Below, piece after piece: positions 36,355 through 45,636 of a stretch of DNA of 64,000 bases (position 1 is its first letter; the number at the start of each line of letters is the position of its first letter). The position numbers and the translations under genes are program-made. The notes beneath the pieces were generated by a model, which was not told where the DNA came from, searched no databases, and saw only the letters and a list, made by a program, of their open reading frames with translations. The DNA comes from an uncultured Collinsella sp. (lineage in GTDB: Bacteria; Actinomycetota; Coriobacteriia; Coriobacteriales; Coriobacteriaceae), in the NCBI GenBank assembly GCA_934675795.1, contig CAKURW010000003.1, forward strand, positions 9,178 to 73,177. The letters are read 5' to 3'.

Positions 36355-36387
36355 CCTGCCAAAAAGGGACAGGTTTATTTTGACAGG
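36355..36387. repeat. GGGAC-core inverted repeat between ATPase and helicase genes
   Basis: CCTGCCAAAA (36355-36364) pairs imperfectly with TTTTGACAGG (36378-36387) around AGGGACAGGTTTA. It begins right at the ATPase stop codon, so it is in the operon mRNA. Confidence 0.6.
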
Positions 36388-36470
36388 CTCTATCTGGGCA
36401 AACGTTGAAGCAGTAATGCAGCAAGCCACTGCCCGCCGCGTTGAGAGATTCGCTTTTGAAAGGAGGCCCC

Positions 36471-38915
36471 GTGAACGCCTTTGACCGCTACGCCCCGTTT
36501 ATCCAAGACTTCATCTACTCCCACGATTGGGAGAGTCTACGCTCCATCCAGGTTGCAGCAGCTGATGCCATCTTTAACACTCAGGACAATGTGCTCCTGA
36601 CGGCATCCACGGCTTCCGGCAAAACCGAGGCAGCCTTCTTTCCCATCCTGACCGAGTTTTGGGAGAACCCGCCCGCAAGCGTGGGCGCCCTCTACATTGG
36701 CCCCCTCAAGGCGCTCATCAACGACCAATTCGTCCGCCTCAACGACCTGTGCGAAGAAGCCGATATCCCCGTCTGGCACTGGCATGGCGATGTCTCGCAA
36801 TCACACAAGGCCAAACTCATCAAAAAACCGAGCGGCATCCTACAGATTACGCCCGAGTCGCTCGAGGCGCTCCTGATCCATAAGCACATGGCGATCCCGC
36901 GCATGTTTTGCGACCTGCGCTATGTGGTTATCGACGAAGTCCATTCGCTCATGCGCGGCGACCGCGGCGGGCAGACGCTCTGTCTTATCGAGCGCCTCTC
37001 GCGCATGGCAGGCGTGCAGCCCCGCCGCATTGGCCTTTCGGCCACCATCGGCGACCCCGAGCGCACGGGCGCCTTTCTCTCGCAGGGAACGGGGCGCGAC
37101 TGCGTTATCCCCCGCTTTGAGGAACCGCGCCGCGTGTGGCGCATCTCCATGGAGCACTTCTACAACTCGGGCCCCCAGGCTCAGCAACGAGGATTCGTAG
37201 GCACAGGTCCACAAGAAGCCGAGGTGCTTGCTTGCGAGCGTATTGAGACGGCGGCGCCCGCGGCGCTGCCCGCATCCGGACAAGACATGTGCCACAGCGG
37301 ACAGCTTACACAGGAAGAACACCGTCAACGTCGTGAGCAGGCGCGGGACAAGGCCGCTCCCAAAGACCGTCGCACTTCCTCGGCCCCCGAGGGCGAAGTC
37401 GACATCCCGCGAGCGACCGAGCAGGCGCTTCTCAACCCCACCGACACGGCGCCCGACAACGCCGACCCCGGCATGGGCTATATCTTTGAGCATACGCGCG
37501 GCCGCAAATGCCTGGTCTTTGCCAACTCGCGCGAGGAGGCAGAGGCCGTGTGCTCCATGCTGCGCAGCTACTGCGAGAGCCGGCACGAGCCCGACCGTTT
37601 TCTCATCCATCACGGCAATCTTTCGGCATCGCTACGCGAGACGGCCGAGGAGCTCATGCGCGACGAGGAGCAGACGCAGACAACCGTCACCACCTCTACG
37701 TTGGAGCTCGGTATCGATATCGGCCGCCTGGAGCGCGCCTTCCAGATTGACGCGCCGTTTACCGTCAGCTCCTTTTTGCAGCGCATGGGGCGCACAGGCC
37801 GTCGCGATCTTCCGCCCGAGATGTGGTTTGTCATGCGCGAGGAAGAGCCCGAGCCGCGCACGATGATGCCCGAAACCATTCCCTGGAAGCTCCTGCAGGG
37901 TATCGCGCTCGTACAACTCTATCGCGAGGAAAAGTGGGTCGAGCCACCCGAGCTCGATCGTCTCCCCTACAGCCTGCTCTATCACCAGACTATGTCGACC
38001 CTCGCCAGCACCGGCGAGCTCACGCCGGCCGAACTTGCCCAGCGCGTGCTCACGCTCAGCTATTTCCACCGTGTCTCGGCAGACGATTACCGTGTGCTGC
38101 TACGTCACCTCATTAAGATCGACCATATCCAGGTCACCGAAGGTGGCGGGCTCATCGTGGGTCTCGCGGGCGAGCGCATCATCAACAACTTTAAGTTCTA
38201 CGCCGTGTTCCAGGAAAACGAGGAGTTTACCGTCCGGAGCGAATCGGCCGAGCTGGGCACGATCGTTAATCCGCCCCCGCCCGGTGAGCGCATCGCCATC
38301 GCCGGACACTGCTGGATTGTCGAGGAAGTGGACTGGAAGCGCCACACTGTCTTTGCCACGCAGGTCAAGGGCCGGGTGCCGGCCTACTTTGGCGACTGCC
38401 CCGGCGACATTAACACGCATGTGCTCGAGCGCATGCGCAAGGCGCTCAACGAGCACGCGACATATCCGTACCTTATGGGTAACGCACGGGCCCGCTTGGC
38501 GCAGGCTCGTCATACCGCCGAGATTTCGGGGGCGGGAACCAAGCCGCTCATTAACCTGGGCGGCGATACCTGGGTGCTCTTCCCCTGGCTGGGCAGCTAC
38601 GCCTTTTTGGCGCTCGAGCGCATGCTCAAGATTAAATGTGCCGCGGAGCTGGGCCTTCGCGGGCTCGATCCGTCACGCCCGTACTTTATGCAGTTTAAGA
38701 TGAAGGCCGATGAGGAGACGTTCTTTGAGGTGCTCGCCGCCGAGGCCGAGAAGGACTTCGATCCCATCGAGCTCGTCTATCCTGGCGAGGTGCCTTACTT
38801 TGACCGCTACGACGAGTTTGTTCCCGAAGAGCTCGTGCGCAAGGGCTTTGCCGAAGGCGTGCTCGACATAGAGGGCATGAAGCAGCGCGTTCTCGGCTGG
38901 CGCGACCACGCCTAA
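36471..38915 (+). CDS. Lhr-like superfamily 2 helicase (BrxHI-like)
   Basis: The 814-residue protein has motif I TASTASGKT (44-52), motif II DEVH (155-158), motif III SAT (190-192) and motif VI QRMGRTGRR. A C-terminal part of about 300 residues fits the Lhr/BrxHI group. About 80 charged residues (roughly 245-330) are inserted between the two RecA lobes. The GTG start at 36471 has AAAGGAGG six bases upstream. A TTG at 36441 lacks one. It is the third gene of the TerB-N/ATPase/helicase operon, 116 bases after the ATPase. It probably unwinds or remodels DNA for the system. Confidence 0.88.
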   Translation: MNAFDRYAPFIQDFIYSHDWESLRSIQVAAADAIFNTQDNVLLTASTASGKTEAAFFPILTEFWENPPASVGALYIGPLKALINDQFVRLNDLCEEADIPVWHWHGDVSQSHKAKLIKKPSGILQITPESLEALLIHKHMAIPRMFCDLRYVVIDEVHSLMRGDRGGQTLCLIERLSRMAGVQPRRIGLSATIGDPERTGAFLSQGTGRDCVIPRFEEPRRVWRISMEHFYNSGPQAQQRGFVGTGPQEAEVLACERIETAAPAALPASGQDMCHSGQLTQEEHRQRREQARDKAAPKDRRTSSAPEGEVDIPRATEQALLNPTDTAPDNADPGMGYIFEHTRGRKCLVFANSREEAEAVCSMLRSYCESRHEPDRFLIHHGNLSASLRETAEELMRDEEQTQTTVTTSTLELGIDIGRLERAFQIDAPFTVSSFLQRMGRTGRRDLPPEMWFVMREEEPEPRTMMPETIPWKLLQGIALVQLYREEKWVEPPELDRLPYSLLYHQTMSTLASTGELTPAELAQRVLTLSYFHRVSADDYRVLLRHLIKIDHIQVTEGGGLIVGLAGERIINNFKFYAVFQENEEFTVRSESAELGTIVNPPPPGERIAIAGHCWIVEEVDWKRHTVFATQVKGRVPAYFGDCPGDINTHVLERMRKALNEHATYPYLMGNARARLAQARHTAEISGAGTKPLINLGGDTWVLFPWLGSYAFLALERMLKIKCAAELGLRGLDPSRPYFMQFKMKADEETFFEVLAAEAEKDFDPIELVYPGEVPYFDRYDEFVPEELVRKGFAEGVLDIEGMKQRVLGWRDHA

Positions 38916-38919
38916 GACC

Positions 38920-38943
38920 AGTCTATTTTGGGACGGGGAGACT
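38920..38943. repeat. Short inverted repeat AGTCT...AGACT with GGGAC core
   Basis: AGTCT (38920-38924) pairs with AGACT (38939-38943) around ATTTTGGGACGGGG. It lies between convergent genes and its right arm includes the stop codon of the spermidine-synthase-like gene. Confidence 0.5.
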
Positions 38944-39821
38944 TACTTGTCGTGAAGGACGGTGCCGAGGAAGTCGGTGTCGAAGGGCACGGCTTCGGCA
39001 AAGGCGTAGTCGCCGTCGCTGGCGATGAGCAGGTAGTTTTCCTCGCCGCCGAACTTCGCATCGCCACATGGGACCACCCAGGCGTGGACGAATACCTCGA
39101 GTGCCGTGGCAGCGCAGTCGCGAAGGAACGTCACATCGCTCCCCTCGTTTGCGCTCAAAATATTGGCCACGTAGATACCCCCGGGGTTCAGGCTGCCTCG
39201 CACCAGGCGCAGCGCCTCAACCGTCGCCAGCTTGCGAACGGGCTCGGCACCGCCAAAGCAATCGCTCACGACCACGTCGTAGCGACGATGGCCCACGCTC
39301 GTCACACCCAGATACGAGCGAGCCTCGGCGGTAATCACCCGCAGGCGATCGCCCACCGCGTGCTCCAGTTCATCCAGATAGAACCAACGGCGCGCCAAGC
39401 GCGTTATCTCTCCGTCATACTCGATGACGTCCATGCGCAAGCCCTCGTGCGACATCAGCGCAAATTTGGGATAGGCAAACCCACCGCCACCTAGCATAAG
39501 CATACGGTTGATACCGTGACCATAAGCGTCGCGCATCGCATCCTCGGCCTCAAACACGTCGTCAAACGCGCGATAGTACGCAAAGACGGGCTCCGCCCAG
39601 CGCTCGCCAACGTAACTCGCGCTTTGGTAGACGCCGCCTTGAACCAATACGCGAACTTCGTCGCCGCCCTCATCGTGCACGCGCTTTACACGCGCCAGCC
39701 CGTTGCGGGTACGTGCGACCTGCAGACAGGCAGCGCGAACAGCGACGGCGGCCGCACCAAGTGCCGCGGCTCCCAGGGCAACGCCGGCAACGACGCCGGC
39801 AGAAACACTTGGCTTGTTCAT
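38943..39821 (-). CDS. Spermidine synthase-like methyltransferase-fold protein
   Basis: The 292-residue protein has an N-terminal Ala-rich membrane segment (about 7-30) followed by a spermidine-synthase-like Rossmann domain: LMLGGGGFAYPKF near 110, MDVIEYD and VVVSDCFGGAEP. The acidic active-site residues of true SpeE are only partly kept, and no other polyamine genes are near, so the reaction is uncertain. ATG 39821 abuts the elp3 stop (TAGATG) behind AAAGGAGC, and the two are co-transcribed. Confidence 0.75.
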   Translation of the reverse strand: MNKPSVSAGVVAGVALGAAALGAAAVAVRAACLQVARTRNGLARVKRVHDEGGDEVRVLVQGGVYQSASYVGERWAEPVFAYYRAFDDVFEAEDAMRDAYGHGINRMLMLGGGGFAYPKFALMSHEGLRMDVIEYDGEITRLARRWFYLDELEHAVGDRLRVITAEARSYLGVTSVGHRRYDVVVSDCFGGAEPVRKLATVEALRLVRGSLNPGGIYVANILSANEGSDVTFLRDCAATALEVFVHAWVVPCGDAKFGGEENYLLIASDGDYAFAEAVPFDTDFLGTVLHDK

Positions 39822-41729
39822 CTAGAGCTCCTTTTGCAGATAGAGTCCATGGTCATAAAATCCAAGATGGCGATAGTACTCGCGTGTGCCAATCGCACTA
39901 ATCACGTTGATACGCGCATAACCCGCATCCCGGGCAATCTCGCATGCACGCTCTACGAGCAAACGCCCCAACCCGTGATGCTGCGCCGCCTGTCCCTGGT
40001 CGCCCACGCGTGCCGCCATGCCATACACGTGCACCTCGCGAATCATCGCCTCGTCCGGCGTCGTCGGCAACTCGTCCGCATGCGCGGCAACAAACGAATG
40101 GTCAGGCAGCGACAACCGCAAAAAGCCCGCGATTTTGCCCTGCGGTGTCACCCACTGCAAAAAGCGCTCGTGCGTCACCGGCGTCTCGTACGCCACCCCC
40201 TCGTCAAGGGTCAGCTCATCCAGGTCGGCACCCGCCGTGCTGATCTCGCGATAACGAATCTCACGTACCGTCGTGCCCTCCCCACGAGCCGCCAAGCGGT
40301 TTTCGACGAGCTGACGCAGGTTGGGCTTCTTGTTGCCCACCATGATGTCGTCGGAGCTAAAGTCGCGGATCATGCGACTGATGCGGCAGAACGCCGGCGT
40401 CACCACGATATCGTCGGCCAACACATCGAGCAGCTCTTCCTCGGTATAGGGGCGCCACTCGCCACGCTCGTAACAGCCCACCAGACGCGAGCCCTCGATG
40501 AGCGCGCACGGGTAGACCTTGACCTCGTCGGGCATAAAGGCGCCCTCGGTCATAAAGCGCTCGTAGTCACGCTTGTCCCCCTCAGGCGTAGCACCCAACA
40601 AGTTGAGCATAAAGTGCGCGTGGATCTTAAAGCCAAACAGGCGCGCGAGCGAAAACGCCCGCTCGATCTGCGCCACCGAAATGCGGCGCTCGTTGATATC
40701 GAGCAGGTGCTGGTCAAGGCTTTGGATGCCCATCTGTATCTTGGTGCAACCCAGGCGGCGGATGAGCGTGAGGGCCTGCGGCGTTACAGCATCGGGGCGC
40801 GTCTCGATAACGAGCCCCACCACGCGATGCTTCGCCGTCTCGTTGATGCGCTGCTGGCGCTCGAGCTCCTCCATCGTTGCCGTCTGCCACTCGGTGGCCT
40901 CGCCCCACGGCGTACCGGGGCCGTACAGACGACGCACCGCACGGTTGTAGCCGCCCACGGCAGCATCCACACGCCCCTGCTCGTCGGCAACGCCGCTCGC
41001 AAGCTCAGCCTCATCGGTCGCAATACCGGCAGCCCGATAGCGCTCGCGGCGCTCTGTTACCACCGGCGGCAGCGCATCGGCGGGAGCGTCATCGAGCAGG
41101 CGTCCCGCCTCGGCACGGCTGATGCCCGGACGCGCCAACATGGGGTTGGCCGCCACGCCGGCGACGGCATCGTCATTGAGCGCACGGAAAAGTTCCGACA
41201 TAAACCACGTCTGATACCCTTGCGGATAGTCGCTCCAGGTGCCACCGAGCACGATGAGCTCTATCTTGTCGGTCGCATGCCCCATCTGCGAAAGCGCCGT
41301 CAAACGGGCACTCACCTGCAGATACGGATCGAAGCAGTTTTGCTCCGCACGGGCACACGCCGGCTCGGCGTGCAGATAGCTCTTGGGCATGCGCAGATCG
41401 TTGGGGCAAAACAGGCAATCGCCCGAGCATGGCCAGGGCTTGGTGATGACGGTAATGGTCGCCACGCCCGAAGCCGTGCGACGAGGCTTCATGCGCAAGA
41501 CCTGCAGCAGTTGACGCTCCAATTCGACATCAACATTCCACCCAGCCCAGCAAGCCGGCTCCTCACGTTTAACCCGCTGGTAGAACGGCAGCAGACGGCG
41601 CTTGGCCAAATCGCATTTGTCGGCACCCTCACGGCGCGCCTCGGCATGTATCAGTTTGACGAGCGCTTTGTCGTCCACGGTCTCGCCGCGACGCAGAGCC
41701 TCGAGTATGTTCAAGATAATCTGTTCCAT
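39822..41729 (-). CDS. elp3: Elp3-like radical SAM/GNAT tRNA wobble-uridine modification enzyme
   Basis: The 635-residue protein has a radical-SAM cluster motif CSGDCLFCPND (Cys spacing CxxxCxxC) near 160-170, then GIQSLDQHLLDIN and an HFMLNLLGATPEGD region. A C-terminal GNAT acetyltransferase domain ends with QAAQHHGLGRLLVERA. Elp3 uses acetyl-CoA to start the 5-carboxymethyl modification of U34 in tRNA. Bacterial copies act alone. ATG 41729 follows AATGGGGAC. It is the first gene of a two-gene operon with the spermidine-synthase-like gene. Confidence 0.92.
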   Translation of the reverse strand: MEQIILNILEALRRGETVDDKALVKLIHAEARREGADKCDLAKRRLLPFYQRVKREEPACWAGWNVDVELERQLLQVLRMKPRRTASGVATITVITKPWPCSGDCLFCPNDLRMPKSYLHAEPACARAEQNCFDPYLQVSARLTALSQMGHATDKIELIVLGGTWSDYPQGYQTWFMSELFRALNDDAVAGVAANPMLARPGISRAEAGRLLDDAPADALPPVVTERRERYRAAGIATDEAELASGVADEQGRVDAAVGGYNRAVRRLYGPGTPWGEATEWQTATMEELERQQRINETAKHRVVGLVIETRPDAVTPQALTLIRRLGCTKIQMGIQSLDQHLLDINERRISVAQIERAFSLARLFGFKIHAHFMLNLLGATPEGDKRDYERFMTEGAFMPDEVKVYPCALIEGSRLVGCYERGEWRPYTEEELLDVLADDIVVTPAFCRISRMIRDFSSDDIMVGNKKPNLRQLVENRLAARGEGTTVREIRYREISTAGADLDELTLDEGVAYETPVTHERFLQWVTPQGKIAGFLRLSLPDHSFVAAHADELPTTPDEAMIREVHVYGMAARVGDQGQAAQHHGLGRLLVERACEIARDAGYARINVISAIGTREYYRHLGFYDHGLYLQKEL

Positions 41730-41740
41730 GTCCCCATTGT

Positions 41741-41779
41741 AAAGGCAAAGGCGCCGAAGCCGACCACGGCCCCGGCGCC
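41741..41779 (-). terminator. Rho-independent terminator after the DUF4097 gene
   Basis: On the minus strand GGCGCCG (complement of 41773-41779) pairs with CGGCGCC (complement of 41750-41756), followed by TTTGCCTTT. It ends transcription of the XRE/DUF4097 operon. Confidence 0.8.
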
Positions 41780-41826
41780 TCCATCAAAGAGCATGCCTAT
41801 ATGTACCGATCTCCGAAAACCGCATG

Positions 41827-42726
41827 TCACTCCGGATCAAACGACATGTCGCCCGAACCGACCTTAAAACGATACGTAGCAGACTTATCGCCGTTATCGA
41901 ATTCAAGATTCAAAATGGTCTCGCCGTCGTAGCCAAGCGGAAGGAAATCGCTCTCGAAGTCACCGCTTCCCAAGGTGAGGCTCGCCTTAAAGCCCGTCGA
42001 GTTCGGAACCGTCATCTCCACATCGCCCGAGCCCACGCTCACGTCCATCGACTTCGCGGGGGCCTGGTAGAGCTCGAACGTCGCATCGCCCGAACCGACC
42101 TCAGCGCTGAGCGCATCAGTCACGCTGCCCGTAAACTCTACATCTCCCGCACCCAGGAAAAGATCGAAACCATCACAGATGACACCAGCAATCTGCAGAT
42201 CACCCGAGTCCACGTGCGCGTTGATCCCCTTCAGATGTTCGGCAACACGGCGCGGCAGCTCGACCGTAACTGAGCGATCGATTGCCTTACCGTCATCACT
42301 TCCAAACTGGGAAACCTTGAGCGTCGAGTCCTCGACGGATGCGATGTTTTGCGTCGCGGCCTTGGAAGCATCCATACCCTCGGCAACGCGCCCCCGCTCG
42401 ATAACGCGAGCCTTGTTGCCATCAACAACCTTGACGTCCACCGTAGCCGCATTGATATCGAAATCGAGGTAGCGGAACTCATCGGCATCAAAAGTCGTGC
42501 TCGAAAGCTGCTGAGGCCGAGCGGAATAGTTACCGCTATTCAAGGAATCGTCCTCGTCAAACATATCGTCAAAATCAGACAAATGGCCAGATAGAATACC
42601 GGTCGTACGCACCATATCGGAATGAGCCAATAGCCGCGAAGTGCCAAAGACAAGCCCGATGATGAGCACAAACGCTCCGATGCCAACGCCCAAGCGTACC
42701 TTGGATTCATGCGAAAGCTTCATCAT
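41827..42726 (-). CDS. DUF4097 family membrane-anchored beta-helix-like protein
   Basis: The 299-residue protein has one N-terminal membrane helix (about 11-33), an acidic segment and then regular beta repeats with the recurring pattern SGD(V/L/F/M) (VDSGDLQI, LGAGDVEF, VGSGDATF, VGSGDVEM, LGSGDFES, VGSGDMSF), typical of DUF4097. It is probably exposed outside the cell. Its start overlaps the stop of the regulator gene (ATGA), so the two are co-expressed. Similar pairs are found in envelope-stress loci, but function is unknown. Confidence 0.85.
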   Translation of the reverse strand: MMKLSHESKVRLGVGIGAFVLIIGLVFGTSRLLAHSDMVRTTGILSGHLSDFDDMFDEDDSLNSGNYSARPQQLSSTTFDADEFRYLDFDINAATVDVKVVDGNKARVIERGRVAEGMDASKAATQNIASVEDSTLKVSQFGSDDGKAIDRSVTVELPRRVAEHLKGINAHVDSGDLQIAGVICDGFDLFLGAGDVEFTGSVTDALSAEVGSGDATFELYQAPAKSMDVSVGSGDVEMTVPNSTGFKASLTLGSGDFESDFLPLGYDGETILNLEFDNGDKSATYRFKVGSGDMSFDPE

Positions 42727-43439
42727 TCATCACCCTCATTGTCAATCGGCTCGGCGGTAGTCGTGGTAGCCACGTCAGTATCAACCGAAGCGGAAACATT
42801 CTGAGCCCTAGCTGTCACCGGCGCCGGACCAACCTGAATATCCCCGCGTGCCCAATCACCATCGAGCGCACGCGCCATCCAGCGATAGATGGGAATCGTG
42901 AAGAAGATCAGCGCAGCAAAGGGGCCGGCACCAAACAGAAACATCAGCAAAAAGAACAGCAGCCAGCACACGGCCCAATACGGGAACGACTGGAACGGAC
43001 CCTTCACCGGAGTCGGATTGGCCGCACCGCCGCCCGTTACCTGAGCCGTTGCGGCATTAGCGGCCTGAGCGCTCCAGCTTGCCGCCTGCGCCGCCTTGGC
43101 CGCGGCATCGCTTGCCTGCGTTGCCGCCTCAGTCGCACGCGCCGCTGCCTCGTGGGTGCGGGCACGTTCCGCCGCTTCGGCCTCACGCTGACGGGCGCGG
43201 TCCTCGTTTTCAAACTCGATGTCGTCTTCGATCTCGTCGCTCGGATTAAGCAACTCGTCCAGACTCACGTCATAGAGCTTGGCGAGCGAGATCAAATTCT
43301 CGGTATCGGGCGAGCTCTCCGCGCGCTCCCATTTACTGACCGCCTGGCGCGACAGGCCCAGCTTTCGCGCCAACCCCTCTTGGCTAAAACCCTTGCTGCG
43401 GCGAAGGTCGGCGAGCCGCTGCGCAGTTTCTACATTCAT
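42723..43439 (-). CDS. XRE-family regulator with C-terminal membrane segments
   Basis: The 238-residue protein has an N-terminal helix-turn-helix (LADLRRSKGFSQEGLARKLG, LSRQAVSKWERAESSPD), an Ala-rich charged coiled coil (about 80-130), two hydrophobic segments (about 155-195) and an exposed Thr/Asp-rich tail. It is therefore a membrane-tethered transcription factor. ATG 43439 follows AGGAGGAACC. With the DUF4097 gene it looks like a self-contained envelope-sensing unit, which is inferred from layout only. Confidence 0.85.
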   Translation of the reverse strand: MNVETAQRLADLRRSKGFSQEGLARKLGLSRQAVSKWERAESSPDTENLISLAKLYDVSLDELLNPSDEIEDDIEFENEDRARQREAEAAERARTHEAAARATEAATQASDAAAKAAQAASWSAQAANAATAQVTGGGAANPTPVKGPFQSFPYWAVCWLLFFLLMFLFGAGPFAALIFFTIPIYRWMARALDGDWARGDIQVGPAPVTARAQNVSASVDTDVATTTTAEPIDNEGDE

Positions 43440-43706
43440 GGTTCCTCCTATGCTTTTGCCAGCCGTGCCGCCGGACCGTTTTTGTTCTTAAGGCGCCTTG
43501 CACAGTTAAAATCTATCCGCCACCGCCAAAATCATGCCACCTATTCTAGTGGGATTTTTGACAACCAGCGGTTGCGGGCACATATGAGCTGCGGAAATGT
43601 GTCCAAACAAAGCAATGGCCCACAGCTTGGTTGTCCCCGTTGCGGCGTTAACGGTAGTATGGTCGTACTGTTTATTCCGCACCGCCAACGGAGGGAGTCC
43701 CGCGCC

Positions 43707-44579
43707 GTGAACCGCGATTTCGCCTCATCGCTCATTCAGCTCAATAACACGTTCTATCGCGAGCACTCCGCCTCTTTTTCCGACACGCGCCAGGCACCGT
43801 GGCCCGGCTGGGTGCGCACCATGGACACCGCGCTCGAGCAGCTTGACGTGGCGAATATCGAACGTCCCGTGCGCGTCTTTGACCTCGCCTGCGGCAACAT
43901 GCGCTTTGAGAACTTCGCCGCCGGCGGCACGCTTGCCGCCAAGGGCGTGGACGGCGCAAGCCCCTCGGCAGACGCCAGCTGTCCTTTTGAGTTCTACGGC
44001 GTCGACTCCTGCCAGGATTTGGCTATCGATGCGCGCGGCCACGCCCTGCGCATCCCCAATCTGCATTTCCAAGAACTCGACGTGCTCGACGCCCTCATGA
44101 AGCTCAACCCCGCCGAGACGCCCGATACGCTCTTTGATGCCCCGCTCGCTGATATCTCGGTGTGCTTTGGCTTTATGCACCACGTGCCATCGTGCGAGTA
44201 TCGTGTGCGCGTGCTCGATGCCCTCGTGCGCCAAACGCGCCCGGGCGGCATCATCGCCATTAGCTTTTGGGAGTTTATGAACGACGAACGCATGGCACGC
44301 AAGGCCGTTCGCGCCGAGGCGCGCGCCGAGCTCACCCCGCCGTTTGGGGGCTACGACTCCGCGCAGTTCGAAGCCAGCGACCATCTGATTGGCTGGCAAA
44401 ACGATCGTCACGCCTACCGCTATTGCCACCACTTTGACGACCAGCAGATCACCGACCTGGTGCGCGGCGTGCGCACGTTCTATAAGAGCGGCGAGGTGCC
44501 CGTGCGCGAGCTCGAGCGCTTCCATGCCGACGGTCGCAGCGGCGAACTCAACCGCTACGTGATTCTTAAGCGTCTGTAG
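43707..44579 (+). CDS. Class I SAM-dependent methyltransferase
   Basis: The 290-residue protein has the SAM-binding motif I VFDLACGNMRFE near 50-61, an acidic motif II region and CFGFMHHVPS in place of motif IV. It resembles small-molecule or tRNA methyltransferases, but the substrate is unknown. The GTG start at 43707 is supported by GGAGGGAG eleven bases upstream. The open frame continues far upstream without conservation. It is followed by trmB after 118 bases. A role in RNA modification alongside trmB is possible. Confidence 0.75.
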   Translation: MNRDFASSLIQLNNTFYREHSASFSDTRQAPWPGWVRTMDTALEQLDVANIERPVRVFDLACGNMRFENFAAGGTLAAKGVDGASPSADASCPFEFYGVDSCQDLAIDARGHALRIPNLHFQELDVLDALMKLNPAETPDTLFDAPLADISVCFGFMHHVPSCEYRVRVLDALVRQTRPGGIIAISFWEFMNDERMARKAVRAEARAELTPPFGGYDSAQFEASDHLIGWQNDRHAYRYCHHFDDQQITDLVRGVRTFYKSGEVPVRELERFHADGRSGELNRYVILKRL

Positions 44580-44697
44580 GACCAAGCGACTCGCCGCTGA
44601 GCCGCACCGCAACTTTCGGGCACATTGCGCCCGCCCTCTTCCAACCCATTGCCGGAACGTGCAGCCATGCGTTCCATACTTATGACCAAGGAGCCTC

Positions 44698-45537
44698 ATG
44701 GGAGCCGTCCACGTTCGCACGCCTAAGAACTTTGTGCTCGAGGAGCGCCTAGAGCGCTACGCCGATGCGATCGAGACGAACCCCGAGACCTATGCCGGAG
44801 ATTGGCGCGAGGCTTGCGCGCCAGTTGGCAGCAAGCCCTTCGAACACCTTCACCTGGATCTTGGCTGCGGCAAGGGAACGTACCTTGTAGAGCGCGCGGC
44901 CCACGAGCCAAACGCCCTCTTTATCGGCATGGACCAGGAGCCCATCTGCATCGCCTATGCCGCGCAGAAAATCTGCGAGCAAGAGCTATCCAACGCGCTC
45001 GTCCTGCCCCGAGGTGCCGCATCGCTGCCGCAGCTGTTTGCCGCAGGCGAGCTCGATGCCATCACCATCAACTTTCCCACGCCGCAGCCCAAGGCCAAGT
45101 ACGCCAAAAAACGACTCGTCCATGTCGACCATCTAATGCTCTATCGCCCGCTCTTTGCAGCCGGCGCCACCGTCACACTGCGCACCGACAGCAAGCCACT
45201 GCGCGACTACGCCCTGGGACAGTTTGCCGCAGCCGGCTACGACACGCTTTGGGTAAGCGATGACGTGCGCTGCGACCATCCCGAGCATCCCGAGACCGAA
45301 TATGAATGCCGCACGCGCGAGATGGGTGCCGTCGTCTATGGCATTTGCGCCACACCCGGCGCACGGCCCAGCGATGAACAGCTCGCGGCGGGCCGTGCGC
45401 AGGAGCAAAGTCTTGCCTGCTACCTGCCCGAAAACCCCGATGAGCTCGCCTATGTGCCTCTGGGCATGGAAGAGGCCGTTGAGAACTTTAAAAACCGCGC
45501 CCGCAAGGGCAAAAAGCGCCTGCCTCAGGAACGCTAG
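44698..45537 (+). CDS. trmB: tRNA (guanine-N7-)-methyltransferase, TrmB type
   Basis: The 279-residue protein has SAM motif HLDLGCGKGTYLVE near 51-64 and the TrmB signature NFPTPQPKAKYAKKRLVH (usually NFxDPWPKxxHxKRRL) near 124-141. It methylates G46 of tRNA at N7. The Pro/Gln substitutions in the signature and the longer C-terminus are unusual, so a divergent TrmB is the best call. ATG 44698 follows AAGGAGCCTC. Confidence 0.85.
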   Translation: MGAVHVRTPKNFVLEERLERYADAIETNPETYAGDWREACAPVGSKPFEHLHLDLGCGKGTYLVERAAHEPNALFIGMDQEPICIAYAAQKICEQELSNALVLPRGAASLPQLFAAGELDAITINFPTPQPKAKYAKKRLVHVDHLMLYRPLFAAGATVTLRTDSKPLRDYALGQFAAAGYDTLWVSDDVRCDHPEHPETEYECRTREMGAVVYGICATPGARPSDEQLAAGRAQEQSLACYLPENPDELAYVPLGMEEAVENFKNRARKGKKRLPQER

Positions 45538-45636
45538 TACCGCGCGCCCATTTCCTGCATTTTCTTGCCTGCGAACGCATCGATGCGACGCTACGCCATA
45601 ATAGTTGGCGGACAAACGGCGAGAGAAAGCAACCAC

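Noticed and set aside
33297..38915. A complete type 2 BREX system
   Set aside because: Only BrxD-like and BrxHI-like genes are present. PglX, PglY, PglZ, PglW and BrxC were not found anywhere in the window.
39516..41867. A 783-codon plus-strand frame opposite elp3
   Set aside because: It runs through Elp3 with its intact radical-SAM and GNAT motifs and has no signal of its own.
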